Shown one piece after another: positions 8,897 through 17,053 of a stretch of 64,000 bases of DNA (its first letter is position 1; the number at the start of each line of letters is the position of its first letter). The stretch comes from an uncultured Alphaproteobacteria bacterium (GTDB taxonomy: Bacteria; Pseudomonadota; Alphaproteobacteria; Caulobacterales; Aquidulcibacteraceae), in NCBI GenBank assembly GCA_902826335.1, contig CADEEL010000013.1, positions 17,788 to 81,787 on the forward strand. Direction: 5' to 3'. The position numbers and the translations under genes are program-made. The notes beneath the pieces are model-generated. The model made no database searches, was not told where the DNA came from, and saw nothing but the letters and a program-made list of their open reading frames with translations.

Positions 8897-9631
8897 TCAC
8901 CGCAGATTGCCGGGCGCTTCGGCCTCGTAGGTTGAGAAATCGACGCCCGTTCCAAGATGCTGGAGGTAGGCGATCAGCGCGTCCATTTCCGTCAGCCGCG
9001 AGGGATCGCCATCGAAATCGCGGACAACGGCGTTCGGATAGCGCGCCGTGAAGGCGTCATAGTCAGCCGCCGTCGGATCGCCCTGGGTGCGCATGTCCCC
9101 AGCCGCGTTGGCGACCATATCGTCCGTGTACGGTACGCCGACGACGCGGTTGGCGCGCAGATGGGCGGCGGCGCGGCCAGCATCGACATCTGCGCGTTGC
9201 AGGAAGGCGTACGGGGGCATGACCGATTCGGGCACGACCGAGCGTGGGTTGATCAAGTGATCGCGCTGCCATTCGTCCGAATAGCGCCCGCCCACCCGGG
9301 CGAGATCGGGGCCAGTGCGTTTGGAGCCCCATTGGAAAGGATGATCGTACATGCTTTCGGCGGCGAGGCTGTAATGGCCGTAGCGTTCGACCTCATCGCG
9401 CAGGGGACGGATCATCTGCGAGTGGCATGTATAGCAGCCCTCGCGAATGTAGATCTGCCGGCCGGCGAGTTCGAGCGGCGTGTAAGGCCGCACGCCTTCG
9501 ACGCGTTCAATCGTCGATTCGATGAAGAAGAGTGGGGTGATCTGAACAAGGCCGCCGAGTGACACGACGATCAAGATCCCGACGATCAGGATCATTGTAT
9601 GTTTTTCGAGGAGCTTATGGAAATTCCACAT
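8897..9631 (-). CDS. ccoO: CcoO, monoheme cytochrome c subunit of cbb3 oxidase
   Basis: 244 residues. An N-terminal membrane anchor (about 12-32) is followed by the heme c motif [12 protein letters not shown], with Cys66, Cys69 and His70. This is the near-invariant CcoO signature. A likely axial Met is in VMPPYAFL, and [15 protein letters not shown] is another family hallmark. CcoO passes electrons from CcoP to the CcoN catalytic core. The gene lies 11 bp after ccoN in the usual order. Confidence 0.96.
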   Translation of the reverse strand: MWNFHKLLEKHTMILIVGILIVVSLGGLVQITPLFFIESTIERVEGVRPYTPLELAGRQIYIREGCYTCHSQMIRPLRDEVERYGHYSLAAESMYDHPFQWGSKRTGPDLARVGGRYSDEWQRDHLINPRSVVPESVMPPYAFLQRADVDAGRAAAHLRANRVVGVPYTDDMVANAAGDMRTQGDPTAADYDAFTARYPNAVVRDFDGDPSRLTEMDALIAYLQHLGTGVDFSTYEAEAPGNLR

Positions 9632-9642
9632 CGCGGCGCCTC

Positions 9643-11289
9643 CTATTCAGCGGCCACGGCGGCGGGCGCCGGTTCATCGGCGCGCGCGGGCGCATCGCCA
9701 CGCGCGGTGCGCCAGAGATTGTAGACCATGAGCAGTGCGCCCACGAGGTAGAGGCCGCCGCCCAAGGCGCGGATGATGTAATAGGGGTTCATCGCCTCAA
9801 CGGTTTCAACGAAAGAGTATTCGAGGAAGCCGAGTTCATTGTAGGCGCGCCACATGAGGCCCTGCATGATGCCGGCCACCCACATCGATGTGATGTAGAG
9901 CACGATGCCAAGCGTCGCGATCCAGAAGTGCCAATCGACCAGCGCCAACGAATACAGACGCTGGCGTTTCCACAGCCAGGGCGTCAGGCAATAGAGCGCG
10001 CCAAAGCTGACAAAGCCGACCCAGCCGAGTGCGCCGGAATGCACGTGGCCGATCGTCCAATCCGTATAGTGCGACAGCGAGTTGACGGCGCGGATCGACA
10101 TGACCGGGCCTTCAAAAGTGCTCATGCCGTAGAAGGCGACGGAAACGACCAGCATGCGCAGCACGGGATCGGTGCGGAGCTTATCCCACGCGCCGGAGAG
10201 CGTCATGAGCCCGTTGATCATGCCGCCCCAGGACGGCATCCAGAGCATGATCGAGAAGGTGGCGCCGAGGCTCTGGGCCCATTGCGGCAGCGCCGTGTAA
10301 TGCAGATGGTGCGGGCCCGCCCAGATGTAGAGGAAAATGAGCGCCCAGAAGTGCACGATGGACAGGCGATAGGAATAGATCGGCCGCTCGGCCTGCTTGG
10401 GCACGAAATAATACATGATGGCGAGGAAGCCGGCGGTGAGGAAGAAACCGACGGCGTTGTGGCCGTACCACCATTGAGTCAGCGCGTCCTGCACGCCGGA
10501 GAAGGCCGAGTAGGAAAACCAGTTCGAGAATGAGATCGGAATCGCCAAATTGTTGACGATGTGCAGCATCGCGATGGTGACGATGAAGGCGAGGTAGAAC
10601 CAGTTCGCCACGTAAATGTGCTTTTCCTGGCGCTTCCAGAGTGTGGCCAGAAAAACAAGCAGGTAGACGACCCAGACGAGGGTCAGCCACAAATCCGTGT
10701 ACCAGGCCGGTTCCGCGTACTCACGGCCCTGTGTGACGCCGAGCAGATAGCCTGTGCCGGCGAGCAGGATGAAGAGCTGATAGCCCCAGAATACAAACCA
10801 AGGCCAGGCACCGCCGGCGAGACGCGCGCGGCAAGTGCGCTGGACGACATAGAAGCTGGTTGCGAGCAGCACATTGCCGCCGAAGGCGAAAATCACCGCC
10901 GATGTGTGCAAGGGGCGGAGGCGGCCGAAATTGGTCCAGCCGAAATCGGCGAAGTAGAGAAGGTTCGGATAGGCCAATTGCAGCGCGATGATGACGCCGA
11001 CGAGCATGCCTGCGACGCCCCAGAACATCGAGGCGATGACGCCGGCCTTGACCACATTATCCTGGTATTTGGTCGGCTGCGTCTTCCTGCGATTCGCCAG
11101 CCAATAGGCGAGCGCCCAAAGGCCAAACACAAAGCCGGCGGCGGCCGTGTACATCTGGACCGCGAAGCGCGAATCCTCCGCCGTGGCGGCGCCGGCGATG
11201 CTCAATAGCGCGCCCAGCACGGCGATCGCCGCGATTGGTATGGCTTCCCACGGGTCGTCCCTGCCGACGGGCTGTGTCGCTGTGGTCAT
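9643..11289 (-). CDS. ccoN: CcoN, catalytic subunit of cbb3-type cytochrome c oxidase
   Basis: 548 residues from MTTATQPVG. This start is chosen over one ten codons upstream because a clear GAGAGGGG ribosome site precedes it. There are about 12 membrane helices. Conserved pieces include [13 protein letters not shown] (CuB-site histidine helix), [13 protein letters not shown], and [14 protein letters not shown] (heme ligands). CcoN holds heme b and the b3-CuB centre that reduces oxygen with high affinity. It is the first gene of the ccoNOQPGHIS operon. A perfect FNR/FixK box lies 57 bp upstream, so strong induction at low oxygen through FixLJ-FixK is expected. Confidence 0.97.
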   Translation of the reverse strand: MTTATQPVGRDDPWEAIPIAAIAVLGALLSIAGAATAEDSRFAVQMYTAAAGFVFGLWALAYWLANRRKTQPTKYQDNVVKAGVIASMFWGVAGMLVGVIIALQLAYPNLLYFADFGWTNFGRLRPLHTSAVIFAFGGNVLLATSFYVVQRTCRARLAGGAWPWFVFWGYQLFILLAGTGYLLGVTQGREYAEPAWYTDLWLTLVWVVYLLVFLATLWKRQEKHIYVANWFYLAFIVTIAMLHIVNNLAIPISFSNWFSYSAFSGVQDALTQWWYGHNAVGFFLTAGFLAIMYYFVPKQAERPIYSYRLSIVHFWALIFLYIWAGPHHLHYTALPQWAQSLGATFSIMLWMPSWGGMINGLMTLSGAWDKLRTDPVLRMLVVSVAFYGMSTFEGPVMSIRAVNSLSHYTDWTIGHVHSGALGWVGFVSFGALYCLTPWLWKRQRLYSLALVDWHFWIATLGIVLYITSMWVAGIMQGLMWRAYNELGFLEYSFVETVEAMNPYYIIRALGGGLYLVGALLMVYNLWRTARGDAPARADEPAPAAVAAE

Positions 11290-11345
11290 GCGCCCCTCTC
11301 GCAATCCAATCGTCGGCAACCTGATTATTGCGTCGCGCGGGAGCG

Positions 11346-11359
11346 TTGATCTAAATCAA
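11346..11359. promoter_or_regulatory. Perfect FNR/FixK box in the ccoN promoter region
   Basis: TTGATCTAAATCAA is an exact TTGAT-N4-ATCAA dyad. Its centre is 63 bp from the ccoN start, and an AT-rich minus-10-like AATAAT lies at 11324-11329 on the minus strand. It is also 54 bp from the divergent small membrane protein at 11407, so it could serve both directions. Confidence 0.85.
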
Positions 11360-11406
11360 GTGCGACAAGGCGCTCCGTGCGCGAGTGTTTATTGCGTGGA
11401 GGGCGA

Positions 11407-11679
11407 ATGAGGATGGCTACGGCGATTGTGAACACCACCGCCTCAGCGCGGCGCTTGATCGCACTGGCGGCGGTGAACGCGGCGGGGGCGGGCGCGGCCT
11501 GGGCTGGGGCGCTGATCACCATGGCGGCGAATACAGGCGGAGGCGTTGTCTGGTGCGGTCCAGCGTCACACGCGGGCCTGCCAATTCTGTTCGGTCATTG
11601 CGTGTTGCGCCTGCCAGCGGCGGCGTTCACGCTGATGAGTATCGGCGCGCTGGCGCGCCTCGCGCGGCAATCCAGTTAA
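11407..11679 (+). CDS. Small two-helix membrane protein, unknown function
   Basis: 90 residues. A GGAGG ribosome site lies 5 nt before the ATG; ATG 11413 is an alternative. Two hydrophobic segments (about 15-35 and 65-85) flank a loop with two Cys and two His in WCGPASHAG..GHC, which could bind a metal or heme or form a disulfide. It is transcribed divergently from ccoN across the perfect FNR/FixK box, with a suitable spacing for its own activation. The stop overlaps the end of the leftward usp gene by 4 bp. No family is recognised; low-oxygen expression is inferred from the box. Confidence 0.62.
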   Translation: MRMATAIVNTTASARRLIALAAVNAAGAGAAWAGALITMAANTGGGVVWCGPASHAGLPILFGHCVLRLPAAAFTLMSIGALARLARQSS

Positions 11680-12497
11680 TGCGACATGAAGAGCGGACAT
11701 TCCATCCGCTCGAGCATGCCGCGCGTCATGCCGCCGAGCAGGAATTCGCTCATGCGTGAGCGGCCATAGCCGCCCATCACGATAAGGTCGGCGTCAAAAG
11801 CGCGCGTTTCGCGCAGCAAGGCGTTGGCGGCGCCGCCGCGCTTGGGCGCAACCGTGCAGGCGGGTAGCTTTACGTTTTGCGCGCGCAGGGCCGCGCCGAT
11901 CCGGTCAAAGGCCGGCTGGCCCGCGAACAATTCATCCTCTTCGGGCTTCAGCGCCACAAGGGCGACTGCGTCCGCGGCCTTAAGCGCCGGCAATGAATCG
12001 TGCAGGGCGCGCGCGGATTCGCGGCAATCCTTCCAGGCGACGATGATGCGCCGGCCAAAGGGTGCGTGCTCAGCGCGGTAGGGCAGGACGAGGCAGGGCC
12101 GGCCGCTCATGAAGAGGGCGGCGTGGAAGAGGTCGTCATCAACAAAAAGATCGTCGCGCAGCGGCGGGCCGATAACTACGAGATCCGCGGTGCGCATGAG
12201 ACTTGCTGCGTCGGTGCGCACGCGGTCGGCGCGCACGAAGAGAGTCTCCGGCGCCGTTTCCGCAACGGCCTCAACCGCCTTGGCGGCGCTGGCTAGATCG
12301 GCGGCGATCGCTTCGCGCCGCGCCGCAAGCGCGGTTTTGAGCGCGGCCGCGCCCGGGCCGTAGGGCTCCTGCGGCTCAACGGCGACGAGTAGCGGACGCA
12401 CGCGGCCATCGTGCGCATCGGCCCAAGCGCGCGCGGCGCGTAGGCGCGCCAATCCTTCCGGGCTTGCGTCCGCGTGCACGAGAATTGTCTGAGTCAT
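11676..12497 (-). CDS. Tandem-domain universal stress protein
   Basis: 273 residues from MTQTILVHADAS, chosen because the first Usp beta strand begins there and AGGTTG precedes it. There are two UspA-like domains. The second ends in MGGYGRSRMSEFLLGGMTRG, the ATP-type G-2X-G-9X-G motif, followed by PLFMSH. It resembles the usp at 1765 in length and layout. It diverges from a potassium channel gene across a perfect FNR/FixK box whose centre is only 43 bp from this start. That spacing would give an almost leaderless message, so regulation from this box is less certain than for the channel. Confidence 0.88.
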   Translation of the reverse strand: MTQTILVHADASPEGLARLRAARAWADAHDGRVRPLLVAVEPQEPYGPGAAALKTALAARREAIAADLASAAKAVEAVAETAPETLFVRADRVRTDAASLMRTADLVVIGPPLRDDLFVDDDLFHAALFMSGRPCLVLPYRAEHAPFGRRIIVAWKDCRESARALHDSLPALKAADAVALVALKPEEDELFAGQPAFDRIGAALRAQNVKLPACTVAPKRGGAANALLRETRAFDADLIVMGGYGRSRMSEFLLGGMTRGMLERMECPLFMSH

Positions 12498-12533
12498 TGT
12501 CAACCTATGTCGGCTCGGGAGATGTTGGTAGCG

Positions 12534-12547
12534 TTGACGCCGATCAA
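12534..12547. promoter_or_regulatory. Perfect FNR/FixK box between usp and the ion channel gene
   Basis: TTGA-CGCCGA-TCAA is an exact TTGA-N6-TCAA dyad. Activation from a centre at minus 41.5 would place a start site about 14 nt before the channel ATG at 12596, a good arrangement. On the usp side the same rule gives a nearly leaderless transcript. Confidence 0.8.
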
Positions 12548-12595
12548 GCACAAGGAACGACGCGTGGTCGAGGAAAGTAGAGGGCGGAGCCGCAC

Positions 12596-13072
12596 ATGAA
12601 CGCCGAGATGACGCAGCTCGCCGCCAATCTCGCCTGGGCGAGCGCCATGGTGGCGACGACCGTGCTCATACACTTCTGGGGGCTGACGGCGCTGGCGCAG
12701 ACCATGCATTTCAGCCGCCATCGCTTGCGGCCGCACGAAAGCCATGCGCGACTCGCGACGCTCATTCTGTTCACCGTGTTCGGCATCTTCGCGCTGCACA
12801 CAGTCGAAATTTGGCTCTATGCGGCGCTCTATCTTGGGCTTGGCGAAATGAGCAGCCTTGAAGAGGCGCTCTATTTCGCGACCGTCACCTTCGCGTCGCT
12901 TGGCTATGGCGATGTCGTGCTCAGCCCGCGTTGGCGGGTGCTCAGCGCAATCGAGGGCGCTAATGGCGTCATCCTGTTTGCGTGGTCCACGGCGTTTTTG
13001 CTCGCGGTGATGGAGCGATTGCGATTCTTGCAGCACGATTGGCTGGCGCCGCCGGATCGTGGCGGGGACTAA
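12596..13072 (+). CDS. Two-TM potassium channel family protein
   Basis: 158 residues. The selectivity filter is visible as TVTFASLGYGDVVL near residue 105, preceded by a pore helix and followed by a hydrophobic helix (ANGVILFAWSTAFLLAV). An N-terminal helix (about 8-35) and another at 53-80 give three or four membrane passes in total. There is no RCK/TrkA nucleotide-binding domain. Related Ion_trans_2 proteins form tetrameric potassium-selective pores. A perfect FNR/FixK box upstream suggests expression under low oxygen. The gene ends 1 bp short of the convergent alpha-glucosidase stop. Confidence 0.82.
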   Translation: MNAEMTQLAANLAWASAMVATTVLIHFWGLTALAQTMHFSRHRLRPHESHARLATLILFTVFGIFALHTVEIWLYAALYLGLGEMSSLEEALYFATVTFASLGYGDVVLSPRWRVLSAIEGANGVILFAWSTAFLLAVMERLRFLQHDWLAPPDRGGD

Positions 13073-13073
13073 T

Positions 13074-14651
13074 TTAGCCGCGCCGTCGAAAAATTGCGCC
13101 GCCCCAGGCGGGGAGGGTGATTTCGTCACGGTCGCGCGCCGCTTCCAGCCCGAATTCGATTGGCTCCATCAGCGCAAGTCCGCCATGGGTGAATGCGCGC
13201 GGTGCGCGCGAAAGATTGAAGACGCACAGAAAGGATTCCTCGTCACCCACGCGCTCGAAGGCGAGGATCGCCTCGTCGGCGCGCAGAAACCGCCAGGCGC
13301 CGGCGCGCAACGCCGCGTGCGTGCGCCGCAGCGCGATGAGGCGGCGTGTGAAGGCGAGCAGCGAGTCGCCATTCCGCTCCTGCGCTTCGACAGCGCAATC
13401 GAGGTGGCGCGGATCGATCGGCAGCCAGGGGGCGGCGTTTGTCGAGAAACCGCCCGCGCGCGTCCAGGGCATGGGTGTGCGGGCGCCATCGCGGCCCACG
13501 CCCTTCGGCCAGAATCTGATCGCCTCGGGATCGCGCAATTTCTCGAATGGCACGTGCGCGTCGGGCAATCCCAGTTCCTCGCCCTGATAGAGGAAAATTG
13601 TGCCGCGCAAGAGGAGGAGAATGGCGAGCGCTTGGCGCGCGCGGGCGGGCTCATCGCCCGCGACGCGCGTGGCGGCGCGCGGCACGTCATGATTTGAGAG
13701 GCTCCAGGAAGGCCATCCGGCCGCGCCGTCCCAGCCGGCCATGGCTTCGGCGATGACCGCAGGGGTCAGCGCGCGCTGGCGCAAGAGATAGAAGGAATAG
13801 GCCGTGTGCAGACGATCCGGGCCATTGGTGTATTCGATCTGTCGCGCGAGCGCATCCTCATCCTCGATTTCACCGACCATCATGCGGGCGTCGTAGGCAT
13901 CCGTCAGCGTGCGCAGACGCGAGATGAAGGCCAGCGTTTCCGGTTGGGACCGGTCATAGAGGTGGCGCTGAAACTGATGTGGGCGCGGGGGTGTGCGATC
14001 ATGATGGGCGGGGGGATTGTCTCGTAGTTGGGCGTCTTGGACGAAGAAGTTCGCGACATCGAGACGAAACCCATCAACGCCGCGATCGAGCCAGAAGCGC
14101 GCCACATCAAGGAGCGCGTCCTGCACGGCGGCGTTGCGTACGTTGAGATCGGGCTGTTCAGTCAGGAAATTGTGCAGGTAATATTGGCGCCGGCGCGCAT
14201 CCCATTCCCAGGCGGCGCCGCCGAACATGGCTTGCCAATTGTTGGGCGGGGTTCCGTCGGGCTTGGCGTCCGCCCAGACATACCAATCCGCCTTCGGATT
14301 AGTTCGGCTCTCGCGGCTCTCCATGAACCAGGCGTGCGCGTCCGATGTGTGCGAATAGACCTGATCGATGATGACTTTGAGGCCGAGCGCGTGCGCGCGC
14401 GTCAATAGAGCGTCAAAATCCGCAAGCGATCCGAACAGGGGATCGACATCGCGATAGTCGGATACGTCGTATCCGTAATCCTTCATCGGCGAGCGAAAGA
14501 AGGGCGAGAGCCATATGCCGTCAACGCCGAGACGCGCGACATAATCAAGCTTCTCGATCGCGCCCCGCAAATCGCCAACGCCATCTCCATTCGAATCCAC
14601 GAAGCTTCGCGGGTAAATTTGGTAGAGAATTGCGCCTCGCCACCAGGTCAT
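13074..14651 (-). CDS. GH13 alpha-glucosidase (oligo-1,6/maltase type)
   Basis: 525 residues, a full-length GH13 enzyme. The first signature is ILYQIYPRSFVDSNGDGVGDL. The catalytic motifs are GFRLDVANFF (nucleophile Asp), MVGEIED (acid/base Glu) and LSNHDVPR (transition-state Asp). The C-terminal beta domain is present. There is no signal peptide, so it is cytoplasmic and probably hydrolyses imported maltose-like or alpha-1,6 oligosaccharides. It is last in a leftward run, 5 bp after the flavoprotein gene. No sugar transporter or regulator lies beside it, and linkage to the other genes of the run is probably only by transcription. Confidence 0.9.
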   Translation of the reverse strand: MTWWRGAILYQIYPRSFVDSNGDGVGDLRGAIEKLDYVARLGVDGIWLSPFFRSPMKDYGYDVSDYRDVDPLFGSLADFDALLTRAHALGLKVIIDQVYSHTSDAHAWFMESRESRTNPKADWYVWADAKPDGTPPNNWQAMFGGAAWEWDARRRQYYLHNFLTEQPDLNVRNAAVQDALLDVARFWLDRGVDGFRLDVANFFVQDAQLRDNPPAHHDRTPPRPHQFQRHLYDRSQPETLAFISRLRTLTDAYDARMMVGEIEDEDALARQIEYTNGPDRLHTAYSFYLLRQRALTPAVIAEAMAGWDGAAGWPSWSLSNHDVPRAATRVAGDEPARARQALAILLLLRGTIFLYQGEELGLPDAHVPFEKLRDPEAIRFWPKGVGRDGARTPMPWTRAGGFSTNAAPWLPIDPRHLDCAVEAQERNGDSLLAFTRRLIALRRTHAALRAGAWRFLRADEAILAFERVGDEESFLCVFNLSRAPRAFTHGGLALMEPIEFGLEAARDRDEITLPAWGGAIFRRRG

Positions 14652-14656
14652 TCACG

Positions 14657-15772
14657 TCAATCCTTCAACAAGCGCGCGACTTCTTCTCCGATGGCCAGCG
14701 AGGAGGTGAGCCCGGGGCTTTCGATACCAAATAAAGTGACAAGTCCGGCCAAGCCATGGGCGGCGGGCGCATCGATGACGAAATCGCCTTGTGGTTCGCC
14801 AGGACCGTGAAGTTTCGGACGGATGCCCGCGAAATCGGGCCGGAGCGCTCCATCCGGCAAACCGGGCCAAAAGCGGCGCACATAATCCTGGAAATAGGCG
14901 GCGCGCGCATCGTTGACGCGATAGTCGATCGCGTCAACGAATTCGAGATCGGGGCCGAAATGCGCCTGGCCAGCAACGTCGCGCTTGTAGTGGACTCCCA
15001 AGGCGCCTGGAATGGGCGTTGGGTAGACAAGGCGCTGAAAAGGCGCACGCCCCGTCAATGCGAAGTAATTGCCCTTGCCGAGAAAGAGCGGAGGAATGCG
15101 CGCGGCGGGAAAGCCCTCAATCGCGCGCGCGCACTCTTGCGCGGACAGACCGGCCGCGACGACAAGCCGGCGCGCGGACAGCGCCGCCGGCTCGGCGCCG
15201 CCGACGCGCACGCACCAGCCGTCGCGCTCCGTCGCCGCGCCAAGAAACGGCGCATTGAGCGCGATCACGCCGCCATGACCCTCGATTTCACCCTGCAGGG
15301 CCAGTATGAGGCCGTGCGCCTCCAATATCCCGCTCGAGTCCGACAAGATGGCGCCGACGCAGGCGAGCGCTGGCTCCAGACGTTTCGCGGTCGCGCCGTC
15401 AATGAGGCTTAAGTCCTCGACGCCATTGGCGCCGCCTTGGGCGAACATGTGTTCGAGTTGCGCGATGTCCGCGTCGCGTGTGGCGACGATGAGCTTGCCA
15501 CATCGCTCAAAGGCGACGCCGTGGGCGGGCAGGAAGTCATAGAGCGCGCGTTTGCCCTCGACGCAGAGCCGCGCCCTGAGCGAGCCCGTAGGATAGTGAA
15601 GGCCGGCATGGATGACTTCGGAATTGCGCGACGAAATCCCTTGCCCGATGCGCCCCTCGCGCTCAAGAACGACGACGGTTTCGCCGCGCCGCGCCAGCGC
15701 GTAGGCGCAGGCGAGGCCGACAACGCCCGCACCGATGACAATTGCGTCCGTATTGAAATCAGAGACAGCCAC
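14657..15772 (-). CDS. L-2-hydroxyglutarate dehydrogenase/oxidase-like flavoprotein
   Basis: 371 residues of the DAO flavoprotein family. The N-terminal dinucleotide motif is VIGAGVVGLACAYAL (about 12-26) with an acidic residue (LEREG) at the end of the second strand. The stretch RNSEVIHAGLHYPTGSLRA is typical of L-2-hydroxyglutarate dehydrogenases (L2HGDH/LhgO), as are DFAGIRPKL and GIESPGLTSSLAIGE near the end. The expected reaction is FAD-dependent oxidation of L-2-hydroxyglutarate to 2-oxoglutarate. It starts 8 bp after the HAD hydrolase stop. A phosphonate-associated DAO enzyme is an alternative given that neighbour, but the motifs favour L2HGDH. Confidence 0.8.
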   Translation of the reverse strand: MAVSDFNTDAIVIGAGVVGLACAYALARRGETVVVLEREGRIGQGISSRNSEVIHAGLHYPTGSLRARLCVEGKRALYDFLPAHGVAFERCGKLIVATRDADIAQLEHMFAQGGANGVEDLSLIDGATAKRLEPALACVGAILSDSSGILEAHGLILALQGEIEGHGGVIALNAPFLGAATERDGWCVRVGGAEPAALSARRLVVAAGLSAQECARAIEGFPAARIPPLFLGKGNYFALTGRAPFQRLVYPTPIPGALGVHYKRDVAGQAHFGPDLEFVDAIDYRVNDARAAYFQDYVRRFWPGLPDGALRPDFAGIRPKLHGPGEPQGDFVIDAPAAHGLAGLVTLFGIESPGLTSSLAIGEEVARLLKD

Positions 15773-15780
15773 TTGTCACG

Positions 15781-16443
15781 TTACCCGAACAGAGCCGGCA
15801 AGTCTCGGATGGTGGGGATGATGTGCGTGTGGGGCGCGCCGCGCAGGGCGGCTTCCTCATGCGCGCCGGTGGTCACGCCTATGTTGAAGCGAACGCCCGC
15901 ACTGGCGCCCGCTTCTAAATCAAGCGTCGTATCGCCCACGGCGGCGACACGCGCGATATCGGTGCGGGCGGTTGTTCTCATCGCTTCTAAGATCAGTTCG
16001 GGCGCCGGCCTGCCGAGTGAAACATCGTCGCAGCAGATCGTCGCGTCAATCAACGGCGCGCGCCAACCCAGCGAGTCGAGGAGCAATAACATTGTCGGGC
16101 GATCAAATCCGGTATTGAGCGCAATGGCAATGCCGCGCCGTTTGAAATGCGCGAATACGCTTTCAGCGCCGTCAATGGCACGCGGCGGATTGTCCTTAAA
16201 GGCGCGCCGCAGATGCGAGACAAAGGCGGCGTAAATCTTGGCCGGATCGGCGCTCGATCCGGCTGTCAGGCGCCGCAATGCTTCGCGTTTCGAGGCGCCG
16301 CGCACGGCCCGCAAGGCGTCCGGGTGGATCGACAGGCCGTGCTCAGCTAGGGCCGTCGCGAACGCCAATGGAACCTGGCCGCGATCGGCGATCGTTGTGC
16401 CAGCCATATCAAACACAATGAGATCAAGCGCGGTGGCGGTCAT
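15781..16443 (-). CDS. Phosphonatase-like HAD hydrolase
   Basis: 220 residues from MTATALDLIVFDMAGTT. Asp12 is the HAD nucleophile in FDMAGTTIADRG, which is the start seen in PhnX-like phosphonatase-related hydrolases. Later motifs are NTGFDR (motif II Thr), a lysine-poor cap region, GRPAPELI, and the magnesium site GDTTLDLEAG. The lysine that forms the Schiff base in true phosphonoacetaldehyde hydrolase is not obvious, so the substrate is uncertain. The ATG overlaps the presumed stop of the upstream HIT gene in an ATGA junction at 16440-16443. Confidence 0.85.
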   Translation of the reverse strand: MTATALDLIVFDMAGTTIADRGQVPLAFATALAEHGLSIHPDALRAVRGASKREALRRLTAGSSADPAKIYAAFVSHLRRAFKDNPPRAIDGAESVFAHFKRRGIAIALNTGFDRPTMLLLLDSLGWRAPLIDATICCDDVSLGRPAPELILEAMRTTARTDIARVAAVGDTTLDLEAGASAGVRFNIGVTTGAHEEAALRGAPHTHIIPTIRDLPALFG

Positions 16444-17043
16444 GTGGGTGCGCATTCCTCGCAAACGTCCGCGCCGGCGCCAATGCGCGCGCTGATGTAC
16501 CCGCAGGAGGGGCAGGGCGCGGAAAGGGCGATTTTTTCCGTCACGACATCGTATTTTCTCACACAGCAACGTCACCGCGCGTGCGACGATCGCTGCGACC
16601 TCTTCAGTATGGAGACGCTGATGCGTGGACGCCCAGTCCAGCCGATCGGCATAGGCTGGAAACATCGGCGCTTCGCCCCAGCGCCAATCGGCGCGGCGTG
16701 CGTGGCGCGAGCGGCCCAAGAGGTGCAAGTGAACACGCCTGTGCGCTTCGGCCCGCTTCGGCCCGCGCGGGGGCGCCTCGTCATTCAACGCCCAATTGCC
16801 TGCCTCCCAATAATTGATGCAGCCGCCCTCCAATTGGGGCAGTGCGTCGATCATCGCGCGTCCGGCGGACGCGACGAGGAGGGTCCAGTTCGTCAACTCA
16901 GGCGCCGAGAGTTCACTGCGTTCCCAGACTTCGCGCGGCGGATTTACGATCAGGTTTCCGCCGTCGGCGCGATCAGCCAAGGTCAAGTCAGCGTCCGGCA
17001 AAATGATACTTCCGCCCACGCACGAAAATAGGACGAGCGCCAC
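16440..17043 (-). CDS. HIT-superfamily protein with C-terminal zinc ribbon, apparent +1 frameshift
   Basis: The first part, from a GTG at 17043, reads as a HIT-like hydrolase with the degenerate triad RRVHLHLLGRS and GNWALND. A later GTG is possible as start. At an AAAA run (16554-16557 on the plus strand as TTTT) the frame continues as a basic linker with no resemblance to a protein family. Skipping one base instead gives KYDVVTEKIALSAPCPSCG...CEEC and a TGA at 16440-16442 that overlaps the next ATG. The span is 604 bp, 201 codons plus one base. This pattern says the natural protein is HIT plus a CPSCG/CEEC zinc ribbon and that one base has been gained. It may be a sequencing error, a pseudogene, or programmed frameshifting. 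The 40-residue ribbon could also be made alone from a GTG at 16562. Confidence 0.6.
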
Positions 17044-17053
17044 GTTCGATCCG

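Noticed and set aside
15781..17043. A single 420-residue HIT-HAD fusion protein
   Set aside because: The linker is a basic nonsense stretch and the shifted frame at that place encodes a clean CPSCG/CEEC ribbon with an ATGA overlap to the HAD start.
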